A stretch of DNA of 64,000 nt from CAVPFA01 sp963703655 (GTDB lineage Bacteria > Actinomycetota > Acidimicrobiia > Acidimicrobiales > Bog-793). The notes under the pieces were generated by a model. It was not told the origin of the DNA. It saw nothing but the letters and a program-made list of their open reading frames with translations, and did not search any database. Position 1 is the stretch's first letter, and every line of letters starts with the position of its first letter. The position numbers were made by a program, and so were the translations under genes. Of this stretch, positions 17,972 through 27,023 are shown piece after piece. Location: positions 1,426,001 to 1,490,000 of the forward strand of contig CAVPFA010000003.1 of NCBI GenBank assembly GCA_963703655.1. The letters are read 5' to 3'.

Positions 17972-19144
17972 TCACCACCTTCCCCTATTCGTGGTCGGGC
18001 GAATCAGCGCGCTTGCCCCGTGCGATCCATCAAGAGCCTCGAGCGCCGCACAGAGCACCACGTACATGGCGTGTGACCACGTGAGATCCTTCGCGGGGGG
18101 ACCCCACCGCTTGACCCACTCGTTGTAGTGCTCCGGGTCGCGTCGCTCTCCACCGAATTGCTCGCCGAGACGTCCTTTCTCGTCGAAATGGGCAGCCACC
18201 CAGTCCCTGCAGCGACGTGCTGCGGCCAGGTCGCGGACGGCGACGTAGTGCCAGCCAAGCGACGCCGTGAGAACCGGCCAGGCTCCGCTTCCGAAGTATG
18301 TGTCGGTCGGATACCGACGAATCCCGCCATCGAGGTTGAGAGTTGCCTCGATCGTGCGAACCGTCTGGGCGAAGTGTTGATCACCTGGCTCGACGACCGA
18401 GAAGGGTGTCGAAAGCCATAGGACACTCGAGTCCACGTCGTCGCTCTCACTTGACTTCACATAGCGGCCGAACCGGATTGCACCGTCGCGAGCTCGGGAT
18501 TGCACCGATTCTGCGCGCTCGAGCAGCTGGTCGTCGCCGAGCATTCGCGCAGCGGCAGTGAGCCCCCCGTAGACGCACGCAAGTGTCGAGGTGTGCAGCG
18601 CTGACCCGTTCTCTTCCCAGACGTCGAAACACGGGCTGAGGGCAAACGCGTCGAGGTAGCGCCCGACCCGCTCGACAGAACCACGGAGCTCGTCTGGAAC
18701 CGCGTCCTGGTCCTTGCCGAGAAGGTGCTGTCCAAGGGCCCACAACCAGGTGCCGTAGCCGTCGATCTGGAAGTTCGGCCAGTCGTCGATGACCTTCGAA
18801 CCGTCGAGCGCGAAGCGGGCGGGCGGCATATGGTCCGGATCCAGTGCCTTGCCCTGTCGATGCCAGTCGATCGCACCGTCGATCGACTCGCTGATGCCCT
18901 CAATAGCCCCGTTGACCCACGAGTGGTACTGAGCCGAGGCGCGATGTTCGCCGACCTGGTCGAGTGCGTATGCGACAAATGAGCCGTCGCGTAACCAGCA
19001 ATAGCGGTACTCGGCGAAGTCCGGCGAAGCGACGAACGCCCCGTTCTCCTCCTGGCAGCGCAACATGGACTCGACGCTCCGGCGCATCGTCGCTACCGCG
19101 TTGCTCCCGTTCATTTGATCTGTTGCCTCACGCGACCTGTTCAC
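17972..19144 (-). CDS. Glycoside hydrolase family 15 (glucoamylase/glucodextranase-like)
   Basis: An (alpha/alpha)6-barrel exo-glucosidase of 390 residues. EYRYCWLRDGSFVAYALDQVG contains the conserved catalytic-domain start of GH15; ALDGSKVIDDWPNFQIDGYG, FDVWEENGSALHTSTLACVYGG (with the general-acid Glu in WEENG) and the C-terminal RWGPPAKDLTWSHAMYV follow. It has the catalytic barrel without the N-terminal beta domain of longer family members and no signal peptide, so it probably acts in the cytoplasm on imported oligosaccharides. The GTG at 19144 overlaps the ROK regulator stop (GTGA). With GH66 in the same operon, alpha-1,6-glucan (dextran) fragments are the likeliest substrate. Confidence 0.87.
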   Translation of the reverse strand: MNRSREATDQMNGSNAVATMRRSVESMLRCQEENGAFVASPDFAEYRYCWLRDGSFVAYALDQVGEHRASAQYHSWVNGAIEGISESIDGAIDWHRQGKALDPDHMPPARFALDGSKVIDDWPNFQIDGYGTWLWALGQHLLGKDQDAVPDELRGSVERVGRYLDAFALSPCFDVWEENGSALHTSTLACVYGGLTAAARMLGDDQLLERAESVQSRARDGAIRFGRYVKSSESDDVDSSVLWLSTPFSVVEPGDQHFAQTVRTIEATLNLDGGIRRYPTDTYFGSGAWPVLTASLGWHYVAVRDLAAARRCRDWVAAHFDEKGRLGEQFGGERRDPEHYNEWVKRWGPPAKDLTWSHAMYVVLCAALEALDGSHGASALIRPTTNRGRW

Positions 19145-20430
19145 TTGCGCTTCTCTGATCGATTCGGACCGGGCCGGTGCCAGATGGCATGGCTCTTCTC
19201 TTCTGGTCCAGGAAGACGGAACGACTCGCGGAGCACGAGCTTGGCCGCGCCGACGGCCCAGAGGTCGTTGCCCCAGCGCTGCACCTTCACCTCAACCTGG
19301 CGACCCAGGTCGGCAAATGTCTGCTCTCGTACGGCGGTGACGATCGGAGCGAGAAATGCGTCGCCAAGGTCGGTCCCCTCACCACAGATGAGCAGCAGCT
19401 CGGGGTTGAGCAGGGTGACCATGTTGGCGACCGCTAAACCCAGCTGGCGGCCTGCGCTGTCAAGAACTTCGAGCGTCACTGCGTCGCCAGCAGCGGCAAG
19501 GGAAACGAGCTCCTCCCTGGTCACCTCACGCCCATGGCGCTTCCCAACGCGACGACGCAATGCGCCTTCACCGACCAGCGCCTCGAGGCAGCCGAACCTT
19601 CCGCACTCGCACTCCGGCCCACCCGGTTCCACAACCGTGTGGCCGAATTCGCCGGCACCACCCGCGGCGCCTCGATAGAGCGCACGGTCGATGACGATCC
19701 CGAGTCCAATGCCCCGCCCTACGCCCAAGGTGACGAAATGGCGAGCGGTCAGCGCATCACCAGACCACTTCTCCGCGACCGCGAGCGTGTTCATGTCGTT
19801 GTCGAGCCAGACCGGCAACCCCAAACGTCGCTGGAGGGGGCTTGCAAGATCTGCGTCGGTCCACTTGAGCAGGTGGGAAAAATTGCACACGCCTCGACTG
19901 GAGTCGATGACCCCCGAGAGGCCGATCCCCACCCCGAGGACCTTCGACCGGGGTACCCCGGCGTCTCGCAGTGCCTTTCGAGTCTCCTGCTCGATCGCCC
20001 GTATGGCGGCCGCAGGATCCCCGACGAGCGAAACTGACGCCTCCTCGGTCGCCATTACTTTGGCGTCGAGATCGCATACCACCGTCGTCAGACCGTCGCC
20101 GCGGAGCTTGATCCCGATCACGTAGCCCGCTTTCGGGTCAACCTTGAGGAGCACGGGCGGCCGACCGCCGTTAGAGGGGGCCGTTGCAACCTCGATGAAG
20201 ATTCCGCGCTCGAGCAACTGGCCCACGATCGTGGAAACCGTCGGGGCGCTGAGCCCGCTCTGGCGAGCGAGGTCCGCGCGAGAGATCCAACGAGCGCGGC
20301 GAACGAGCTCGATGAGCAGGCTGACGTTGATGTCCCGCAGGAGTGACCGGGATCCCCGCCGGAAGGGGGACTCAGCGGTGGGGCTCCCGAGAGAGTCCGC
20401 GTCCACGTTCGATCGCTCGGCGGGCTGCAT
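19141..20430 (-). CDS. ROK-family transcriptional regulator
   Basis: Sugar-responsive repressor of 429 residues. The N-terminal MarR-like winged helix (WISRADLARQSGLSAPTVST) is followed by a ROK sugar-kinase-fold domain with the ATP-site-like stretch VIGIKLRGDG, GEFGHTVVEPGG and the zinc motif CECGRFGCLEAL. ATG 20430 follows GGGAGGGAG with good spacing; the longer TTG frame is rejected. It is the first gene of the glucan operon and is coupled to GH15 by a GTGA overlap. A perfect palindrome lies 44 bases upstream. It probably represses the operon until a sugar binds. Confidence 0.92.
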   Translation of the reverse strand: MQPAERSNVDADSLGSPTAESPFRRGSRSLLRDINVSLLIELVRRARWISRADLARQSGLSAPTVSTIVGQLLERGIFIEVATAPSNGGRPPVLLKVDPKAGYVIGIKLRGDGLTTVVCDLDAKVMATEEASVSLVGDPAAAIRAIEQETRKALRDAGVPRSKVLGVGIGLSGVIDSSRGVCNFSHLLKWTDADLASPLQRRLGLPVWLDNDMNTLAVAEKWSGDALTARHFVTLGVGRGIGLGIVIDRALYRGAAGGAGEFGHTVVEPGGPECECGRFGCLEALVGEGALRRRVGKRHGREVTREELVSLAAAGDAVTLEVLDSAGRQLGLAVANMVTLLNPELLLICGEGTDLGDAFLAPIVTAVREQTFADLGRQVEVKVQRWGNDLWAVGAAKLVLRESFRLPGPEEKSHAIWHRPGPNRSEKRK

Positions 20431-20473
20431 GCGCACAACTCCCTCCCGTCCGACGCGCCGCCTCTTCAAAGGC

Positions 20474-20491
20474 AACTTAATGAATTAAGTT
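20474..20491. promoter_or_regulatory. Palindrome upstream of the ROK gene, probable operator
   Basis: AACTTAAT and ATTAAGTT flank GA, a perfect 18-base inverted repeat within a locally AT-rich stretch of otherwise GC-rich DNA. ROK repressors such as NagC and XylR bind AT-rich palindromes near their promoters. This is the likely autoregulatory operator for the ROK-GH15-ABC-GH66 operon. Confidence 0.65.
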
Positions 20492-20604
20492 AACATAGTA
20501 AGTATCTCCTGGTCGGATGTCAAAGGTTTTCTGGATTGGGTTGGCTTCGCCTGGGCTGATATCCCGCAAGACCAGTCAATGGTGGTAGGCGCAGAGCTCC
20601 TGAC

Positions 20605-21054
20605 TCAGGGCTGGGTGCACTTGGTGCCAGAGCTACTGATCGTGCTCTCGCCGGTCGCGGCCGATTTCGTGCTCACCCAGTTGGTGCCTACGTACACCGC
20701 CACCTCGAACCAATAGTTGGCTGCAGAGAGGGTGCCGCTCGTCCACGTCGTGCCCGACACCCCCGTGGCGGCCGCCGCGTATCCGCTCGACGACGACGTC
20801 GTCGAGTCGTAGACCGTGTAACTCGACGCGTGAGTGACGGCGCTCCAGCTGACGACCACTTCCTGCAGTGAGGACGACACGCACGCGGCAGAGACCCCGG
20901 TAGGCGCCGAGGGAGCCGCCTGTGCCTTGGCCTCTCCCTTGCTGCCGACGTGGAGCACAAGCGCCCACGTCGACGCGGAGGTAGGCCCGGCCCACACCAG
21001 AAGCGCGGTGCTGAATACGGCTACCGACAGCAAGGCGCGGGTTCTCAGGGCCAT
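20605..21054 (-). CDS. Secreted protein with fibronectin III-like domain
   Basis: A 149-residue exported protein of unknown function. The N-terminal signal (ALLSVAVFSTALLVWAGPTSA) is followed by WALVLHVGSKGEAKAQ and a single Fn3-like domain (APTGVSAACVSSSLQEVVVSW, ASSYTVYDSTTSSSSGY, YWFEVAVYVG). Two Cys residues could form a disulfide across the domain. ATG 21054 begins a classical signal peptide; upstream codons are Pro/Arg-rich and rejected. It lies 41 bases after the preceding secreted protein on the same strand, so the two probably form an operon. Both carry a GS-x-GEA motif just after the signal. Confidence 0.7.
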   Translation of the reverse strand: MALRTRALLSVAVFSTALLVWAGPTSASTWALVLHVGSKGEAKAQAAPSAPTGVSAACVSSSLQEVVVSWSAVTHASSYTVYDSTTSSSSGYAAAATGVSGTTWTSGTLSAANYWFEVAVYVGTNWVSTKSAATGESTISSSGTKCTQP

Positions 21055-21094
21055 CGCGTCGCGCTGGTGGATCGCTCCGTGAAAGCGCCGGCGA

Positions 21095-21772
21095 TCAGCT
21101 GGTCCAGCTGTCGGCGGCCGGGCTCGTGGTGGCGGCTGCGGCGCCACCGGTGGCGGTGACACCGGTCATCGCCGGCATCGAGAAGTAGGTGTTCTCGCAC
21201 GCCGCCGGTACGGCGGCCGTCATGCTGGCGTCGTTGGTGAACGTCACCGTCAGCGGGTTGTTGGCTTGACCCGTCGCAGCCACTGTGATTGGCGTCGTGA
21301 GGGCGTGAGAGGTGCCACTGGTGCCCGTCGAGTAGTTCCAGATGACGTCGCTCGGCGTAGCAGCCAGGCAGCCCGCCTGGGTCGTCGTGAGCGCACTCGT
21401 CGTGTACCCCGTGGCATAGGTCGCATTCGTCGGCAGGTTCACGGCGGTGATCGTGACCGGATACGGGTTCGGGTTGGAGATCGTTACGACGACATCGCCG
21501 TTCCCGCCGGGGTACAAGACGTTGGTGGCCGCGGGTGAGGCGACTGCGCTTATGGTGATGTTGGATACGGTCGCTGACTGTGCCTCTCCGTTCGAACCAC
21601 CGTTGAGCCCGACGATCCAGTTCGTCGCCGCGTAGGCGCCTCCGCCTGCCAGCAGCGCACCGATTACTGCGGCCACCACCTTGCTCTTGGGCGACCATGG
21701 CCTGCGTGCGCTGGCGTGTCGCGCGCCGGTGTGACGAGCATGACGAGCGCCTCGAACGTTGAGCACCGACAC
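21095..21772 (-). CDS. Secreted protein of unknown function, Ser/Thr/Ala-rich
   Basis: A 225-residue exported protein. After a basic leader, a membrane-spanning signal (SKVVAAVIGALLAGGGAYAA) leads into NWIVGLNGGSNGEAQSATV and a beta-sandwich-like region (GGNGDVVVTISNPNPYPVTI) that resembles the small domains of secreted surface proteins. One pair of Cys residues is present. GTG 21772 follows GGGAGG; this is preferred over upstream starts. It shares the GS-x-GEA post-signal motif with the next protein. No enzymatic motif is visible. It could be a surface or matrix component. Confidence 0.68.
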   Translation of the reverse strand: MSVLNVRGARHARHTGARHASARRPWSPKSKVVAAVIGALLAGGGAYAATNWIVGLNGGSNGEAQSATVSNITISAVASPAATNVLYPGGNGDVVVTISNPNPYPVTITAVNLPTNATYATGYTTSALTTTQAGCLAATPSDVIWNYSTGTSGTSHALTTPITVAATGQANNPLTVTFTNDASMTAAVPAACENTYFSMPAMTGVTATGGAAAATTSPAADSWTS

Positions 21773-21937
21773 GACGGACCTCCCGTTTAACCCTCGAGCA
21801 CTCGTCCCGGAATGCTGCATTAGGAGGTTTCGGCAGCAGGCCTCGTTCCTTGAGGTGCTCAGGTACGGGATTTTCGCCAGTACCGTACGGATTTCTTCTA
21901 CGTATCCTGCTGCGGGCGCGGCCTGCCGCACCCCGTG

Positions 21938-23698
21938 TCAGAGGCCGGCGGCGGCGCGGGTCAAGCGAGCGAACTCGGCCGCAGCTTCCTTCCTGGTGCG
22001 AACGCCGAGCTTCCGGTAGGCGTTCGCGAGGTGCGACTCCACAGTCCGGACCGACACCGAGAGGCGCTCTGCCATCATCGAGGCCGTCTCAGTATCGTCC
22101 AGGCGCTCCAGGATCTCGGCCTCTCTCGGAGTCAGGCCTGCGAGGAGCTTGCCCGCGGTCGTCGCGTGCGCCACCAGCTCGTGCTCGAGACGCTTGCGCT
22201 TGGTGATGTCCTCGACGATGCGCAAGCCGTGGATCGGCGCGCCAAGCTCGGCCCGGATCACCGCAGCGGTCATGTTTGCGAAAACCACATCGCCAACCTT
22301 TGTGACGAAGCGTATTTCCGTCTGATAACTCGGGACCGTCCCGGTGGACATCTGTCGCGAGAGCTCGGCCTCCTTCTCCACATCGTCTGGGTGGGTGAAG
22401 GACTCGAAGGAGGCGCCCACGAGTTCCTTGGCCGTACGTCCCACGAGGCGGCACAGTGCGCGATTTGCGTTTGTGATCTCGAAGGCGAGGTCGACGAGGG
22501 CGATTCCGAGCGGTCCCTGGCTGAACACCTGACGGAACTGTTGCTCGCTCTCGCGTAGATCGTCCTCGGTGCGCTTGCGTTCCGTCACGTCGCGGAAGCT
22601 CCACACACGTCCGACAACTTCGCCGTCCACCCGTTGTGGCCTTGAATAACGCTCGAAAACCCGGCCGTCTTTGAATTCAAGGGTGTCGTGGCTCTCGGCT
22701 TCGGGGCTCGCATAGAGCTCGCCAACCTTCGCCACAAACGCCTCGGGCCCGGACAACTGATCCATGACGAACGCGAGCACCGCAGCGTCGTCACGCGTCG
22801 CCAGAATTGACTCCGACAGCTGCCACATTTCTATGAATCGACGATTGAAGCTTGCGATTCGGCCGGCACCGTCGACGACCAGAATCCCGTCAGCGGTGGA
22901 GTCCAAGGTTGCGGTCAGCAGGGACAGGGTCTCGTTGAGTTCGCGCTCGGCTGCGACCCGGGCCGTGATGTCGTGGGCGGAGACGACGAACCCCCTGACT
23001 GTCGGGTCGTCAAGCAGATTGACCAGCGTGAGCTCGAACGGCACGCTGTCCTTGCTCGCATGGCGGAGCAGCCGCACGGCAACCGTCACCGGGTTGGCGG
23101 CCGACGCCCCCTGCGAAGCACGGTCGAGCGCGGCTGAAAGGGCCGGACGGTCGACTTCGCTCACGAGCTCGGCGAGGGGCCGCTGTTCCACGAGCTCAGG
23201 ATCGTGTCCCAACACGCGACTTAGCGCTCCGGAGACAGACTCGATGAGTCCTGCCGGCGAGAGCAGGAGGGTCACCGCAGCGGCATTCTGCAGCAGGGAC
23301 CGAAAACGAGCCTCCTCGTTGCGAGCAAGTTCGAACCGTCGCCGTTCCGTCAGGTCCCGCAGGCTGAAGAGCACCGCTCGATCTTTGAGCCAGGGGACCG
23401 GAGCACCGATCACCTCCACGAGTCGCCATCCCGTACCGGTCTTGACCCGAACCTCTATGAGCGTGCCTATTTCCTTGCTCTGCACGCTCGCCAGCGACCG
23501 CAGGACGAGCTCCAAGTCGTCTGGATGGACAAGGTCCAGTCCGGACAGGCCGATCGAGTCCTGGAGCCTCCGGTCGAACAATCGCTCCGCCGCGCGGTTT
23601 CCCCACTGCAGTCGGCCCGAGGCGTCGAGGACGATCACCGCATCGGGAAGTTCGCCGAGCAACCCCGCCGAAGCGGTGTTCAGGGCTTCCGTCTCCAT
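21938..23698 (-). CDS. Multi-PAS sensor with LuxR-type DNA-binding domain
   Basis: A 586-residue one-component regulator. About four PAS domains are visible in order: ~10-120 (DAVIVLDASGRLQWGN), ~130-250, ~255-375 (DGILVVDGAGRIASFNRRF) and ~385-510 (GIALVDLAFEITNANRALC), each ending with a (D)xTxRK/R-type helix. The C-terminal ~65 residues form a LuxR helix-turn-helix (LTPREAEILERL, RTVESHLANAYRKLGVRTR). No transmembrane helix or kinase domain is present, so it is likely a cytoplasmic sensor of a small ligand, redox state or light. Its stop lies 165 bases upstream of the secreted-protein pair on the same strand, so it may regulate them. Confidence 0.9.
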   Translation of the reverse strand: METEALNTASAGLLGELPDAVIVLDASGRLQWGNRAAERLFDRRLQDSIGLSGLDLVHPDDLELVLRSLASVQSKEIGTLIEVRVKTGTGWRLVEVIGAPVPWLKDRAVLFSLRDLTERRRFELARNEEARFRSLLQNAAAVTLLLSPAGLIESVSGALSRVLGHDPELVEQRPLAELVSEVDRPALSAALDRASQGASAANPVTVAVRLLRHASKDSVPFELTLVNLLDDPTVRGFVVSAHDITARVAAERELNETLSLLTATLDSTADGILVVDGAGRIASFNRRFIEMWQLSESILATRDDAAVLAFVMDQLSGPEAFVAKVGELYASPEAESHDTLEFKDGRVFERYSRPQRVDGEVVGRVWSFRDVTERKRTEDDLRESEQQFRQVFSQGPLGIALVDLAFEITNANRALCRLVGRTAKELVGASFESFTHPDDVEKEAELSRQMSTGTVPSYQTEIRFVTKVGDVVFANMTAAVIRAELGAPIHGLRIVEDITKRKRLEHELVAHATTAGKLLAGLTPREAEILERLDDTETASMMAERLSVSVRTVESHLANAYRKLGVRTRKEAAAEFARLTRAAAGL

Positions 23699-23962
23699 GG
23701 TCGCTCCGTGTACTGCAAGTGCCGGCCCTTCGCGTTCAGAGCGAAGCTCCCGGTCGGCTGCAAGTCAAAGACTGCAGGTAGCACCCTGCCCCCCGCACGT
23801 CGAATCATTACCCATTCGGAGGCTGGCCGTCGAGAAGCCTCGCAAGATCTCCCGATCGGCGATCCGGACCGACGAATTGCCGTCTACGACCGTCGCTTGA
23901 AGCGACTCCGCTCGTAGGCCGCCACTGCTCTCCGGCTGCTCCGCCGTCCACCTCATCAGGCC

Positions 23963-25387
23963 CTAGATGTCGTAGTAGAGCATGAACTCCCAGGGATGCG
24001 GGCGGAGACGGACCTGGTCGATCTCGGCGAGACGCTTGAAGCCGATCCAGGTCTCGATGAGGTCGTCGGTGAACACCCCGCCGGCCTTCAGGAAGTCCTG
24101 GTCCACCTCGAGTGCGCGCAGGGCCTCGTCGAGGGACGAGGGTACCTGGGGCACGTTCGCGAGCTCTTCAGGCGGCAGATCGTAGAGGTCCTTGTCCATC
24201 GGGTCCGGCGGCTCGATCCGGTTCTGCACACCGTCGAGACCCGCCATTAGCATCGCCGAGAACGCGAGGTAAGGGTTGCACGCCGGGTCGGGGCAGCGGA
24301 ATTCCACCCTCTTGGCCTTCGGGCTCTTCGAGTACAGCGGGATCCGGCACGCGGCCGAGCGGTTCCGCTGGGAATACACGAGGTTGACCGGCGCCTCGTA
24401 ACCCGGGACGAGGCGCTTGTAGGAGTTCGTCGTCGGCGCGGCGAACGCAAGCACCGCCGGCGCATGCTTGAGCAGCCCGCCGATGTACCACCGCCCGAGG
24501 TCGGACAGTCCCGCGTAACCCGTCTCGGCGTAGAAGAGCGGCTCGCCGCCGCGCCACAGCGACTGGTGGCAGTGCATCCCCGACCCGTTGTCCTGGAACA
24601 AGGGCTTCGGCATGAACGTCGCCGAGTACCCGGCGTTGCGCGCGACGTTCTTCACCACGTACTTGTAGAGCATCAGCTTGTCGGCCATCCGCAGCAGCGT
24701 GTCGTAGCGCATGTCGATCTCAGCCTGACCGCCGGACGCGACCTCGTGGTGCTGCACCTCGATCTCGATGCCGAGGCGCTCCATCACGAGGATCATCTCG
24801 GACCGGAGGTCCTGGAAGTGGTCCATCGGGGGCACGGGAAAGTACCCCTCCTTGTAACGGGGCTTGAAACCGAGGTTCGGCTTCTCGTCGCGGCCTGAAT
24901 TCCATATGCCCTCGATGGAGTCGACCTGGTAGAAGGCGGACCGTTGGTCCTGAGCGAAACGGACGTCGTCGAAGATGAAGAACTCCGCCTCGGGCCCGAA
25001 GTAGACGGTGTCGGCGATCCCGGTGCTCTGGAGGTAGCGCTCCGCCTTGAGAGCCACGTAGCGGGGATCACGGGTGTAGCTCTCGAGCGTGACCGGGTCG
25101 TGGACGAAGCAATTGAGATTGAGCGTCTTGTGCTGGCGGAAGGGATCGAGGACCGAGGTAGCAGGGTCCGGGAGCAGAATCATGTCCGACTCCTGAATTT
25201 CCTGGAATCCTCTTATGGACGACCCGTCGAAACCGAATCCTTCGACGAAGGCGTCCTCGGTCAGCTCGTGAGCCGGCACGGAGAAATGCTGCATCAAGCC
25301 GGGGAGGTCGCAGAAGCGGATGTCGACGATCTCCACCTCCTCGTCCTTCACCAGTTGGACGACTGCAGCGGCGGTGCGATCCTGCAC
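23963..25387 (-). CDS. glnA: Glutamine synthetase type I-beta
   Basis: Forms glutamine from glutamate, ammonia and ATP; the dodecameric main enzyme of ammonium assimilation. The 474-residue length is exactly that of GSI-beta. Visible motifs are the beta-grasp domain (VDIRFCDLPGLMQHFS), GFGFDGSSIRGFQ, FGPEAEFFIFDDVRF (metal Glu), EVASGGQAEIDMRYDTL, NGSGMHCHQSLW, and NRSAACRIP. The adenylylation tyrosine is kept in DKDLYDLPPEEL, so it can be switched by GlnE. GTG 25387 is 3 bases after AGGAGGAAAT. It diverges from a second glutamine synthetase. Confidence 0.96.
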   Translation of the reverse strand: MQDRTAAAVVQLVKDEEVEIVDIRFCDLPGLMQHFSVPAHELTEDAFVEGFGFDGSSIRGFQEIQESDMILLPDPATSVLDPFRQHKTLNLNCFVHDPVTLESYTRDPRYVALKAERYLQSTGIADTVYFGPEAEFFIFDDVRFAQDQRSAFYQVDSIEGIWNSGRDEKPNLGFKPRYKEGYFPVPPMDHFQDLRSEMILVMERLGIEIEVQHHEVASGGQAEIDMRYDTLLRMADKLMLYKYVVKNVARNAGYSATFMPKPLFQDNGSGMHCHQSLWRGGEPLFYAETGYAGLSDLGRWYIGGLLKHAPAVLAFAAPTTNSYKRLVPGYEAPVNLVYSQRNRSAACRIPLYSKSPKAKRVEFRCPDPACNPYLAFSAMLMAGLDGVQNRIEPPDPMDKDLYDLPPEELANVPQVPSSLDEALRALEVDQDFLKAGGVFTDDLIETWIGFKRLAEIDQVRLRPHPWEFMLYYDI

Positions 25388-25551
25388 ATTTCCTCCTTGG
25401 TCCGCCCGGGCGGGCGCGACAATCGAGGGAGATTGCCGATGAACAGCATGACGCTCGCCCGTTTCTGGATCGTTGCCCGGGCGTGAACGGAGTGTTAACA
25501 GATGCCCCACGAGCGCTTTACCGCCTTAGGGGGCTGGCTCGGTGCCGCGAT

Positions 25552-25584
25552 CACCTGCGACACTGCTCGACACCTGCGACACTG
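25552..25584. repeat. Two direct 14-bp repeats between the divergent glutamine synthetase genes
   Basis: CACCTGCGACACTG occurs at 25552-25565 and 25571-25584, a 19-base period, in the 254-base intergenic region. Near-two-turn spacing on one face of the helix suggests a cooperative regulator site for the second synthetase. The same interval has GTTAAC at ~25494, part of a GlnR-type half-site. Seen directly; role inferred. Confidence 0.55.
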
Positions 25585-25641
25585 ATCGCGCAATACGGCG
25601 AGAACATGTCCTGCGGCAGGGCGCGACGATCGGAGGGCGCG

Positions 25642-26988
25642 GTGCAAAGCCAACGTGAATACGTGCTGCGGACGGTGGAGGAACGCGGGGTGCGTTTCAT
25701 CCAGCTCTGGTTCACCGACGTGCTGGGCATCCCGAAGTCCTTCAGCATCACGCCCGCAGAGCTCGAGAATGCCCTTGACGAGGGGATGACCTTCGACGGA
25801 TCGGCGATCGACGGGTTCAGCCGCGTACAGGAGAGCGACGTGCTCGCCAAGCCCGATCCGAAGACGTTCCAGATCCTGCCGTTTCGCATCGGTCGGGAAG
25901 GCGACGCGTCACCGGTCGCGCGGGTGTTCTGCGACATAACGAACCTCGACGGTTCGCCGTTCGAAGGTTGCCCCCGCCACGTCCTCCGGCGGACGCTCGA
26001 GCGTGCCCGTGCCCGCGGGTTCTCCTTCTATGCAGCCCCGGAGGTCGAGTACTTCTACTTCGCGCCGAGCGAGCCCGGCGAGTCGCCCAAGCCTCTCGAC
26101 GCAGGTTCGTACTTCGAGCTCACGGTGGCGGACCTGTCCACAGATCTTCGCAAGCGCACCGTCCTCACGCTCGAGGACATGGGCATCCCGGTCGAGTACG
26201 CCCAGCACGAAGATGCGCCGAGCCAGCACGAGATCGACCTCCGCTACACCGATGCGCTGACCATGGCCGACACCGTGATGACGGTCCGGCTCATCGTGAA
26301 GGAGATCGCCCAGGAACGCGGCGTCCATGCGAGCTTCATGCCCAAGCCCCTGGCGGGCGTGCAGGGCTCGGGCATGCACACGCACTTCTCGCTGTTCGAG
26401 GGAGACCGGAACGCCTTCGCCGACCCGGGCAATGAGCGCGGCCTGTCGGAGGTCGGACGGCAGTTCATCGCCGGCGTCCTCGAGCACGCGCGCGAGATCA
26501 CTGCGGTGACCAACCAGTGGGTCAACTCCTACAAGCGTCTGGTCGCCGGATACGAGGCCCCGGTGAACGTGTCGTGGGCGTACAACAACCGATCGGCGCT
26601 CGTGCGAGTGCCGATCGCAAAGCGCGGCAAGATCGAGTCGACGCGCTTCGAGTACCGCTCTCCGGACCCTGCCTGCAACCCGTACCTCGCATTCTCAGTG
26701 GTGCTGGCAGCGGGGCTCGAGGGGATCGAAAAGCGATACGAGCTCGGGCCCGAGGCTGCCGCGAACCTGTTCACGATGACCGCCGAGGAGCTCGCCTCGG
26801 AGGGAATCCGGCCTCTTCCCTCCAGCCTGCAGGAGGCCCTCGTCGCCATGGAAGGTTCCGAGCTCGTGGCCGAGACGCTGGGCGAGCACGTCTTCGAGTG
26901 GTTCCTGCGCAACAAGCGCGCCGAGTGGGAGGCCTACACCCGGACGGTCACGCCATTCGAGCTGGCCCGGTACCTTCCGGCCCTCTAG
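25642..26988 (+). CDS. Glutamine synthetase type I, alpha-like (no adenylylation Tyr)
   Basis: A second class I glutamine synthetase of 448 residues. FTDVLGIPKSFSI, MTFDGSAIDGFSRVQES, AAPEVEYFYFAP, DAPSQHEIDLRYTDAL, GSGMHTHFSLFEG and NRSALVRVP are all in place, so the active site looks intact. The adenylylation site has Phe instead of Tyr (NLFTMTAEEL), and there is no GSI-beta insertion, so it resembles the feedback-regulated alpha type or the actinobacterial GlnA2. GTG 25642 follows CGGAGGGCGC; the open frame extends upstream without support. The GlnR-like gene follows after 35 bases, probably in the same transcript. Confidence 0.92.
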   Translation: MQSQREYVLRTVEERGVRFIQLWFTDVLGIPKSFSITPAELENALDEGMTFDGSAIDGFSRVQESDVLAKPDPKTFQILPFRIGREGDASPVARVFCDITNLDGSPFEGCPRHVLRRTLERARARGFSFYAAPEVEYFYFAPSEPGESPKPLDAGSYFELTVADLSTDLRKRTVLTLEDMGIPVEYAQHEDAPSQHEIDLRYTDALTMADTVMTVRLIVKEIAQERGVHASFMPKPLAGVQGSGMHTHFSLFEGDRNAFADPGNERGLSEVGRQFIAGVLEHAREITAVTNQWVNSYKRLVAGYEAPVNVSWAYNNRSALVRVPIAKRGKIESTRFEYRSPDPACNPYLAFSVVLAAGLEGIEKRYELGPEAAANLFTMTAEELASEGIRPLPSSLQEALVAMEGSELVAETLGEHVFEWFLRNKRAEWEAYTRTVTPFELARYLPAL

Positions 26989-27023
26989 GCGCTGTCGTTT
27001 CGGGACCCTCGAGCACGCCGGCA

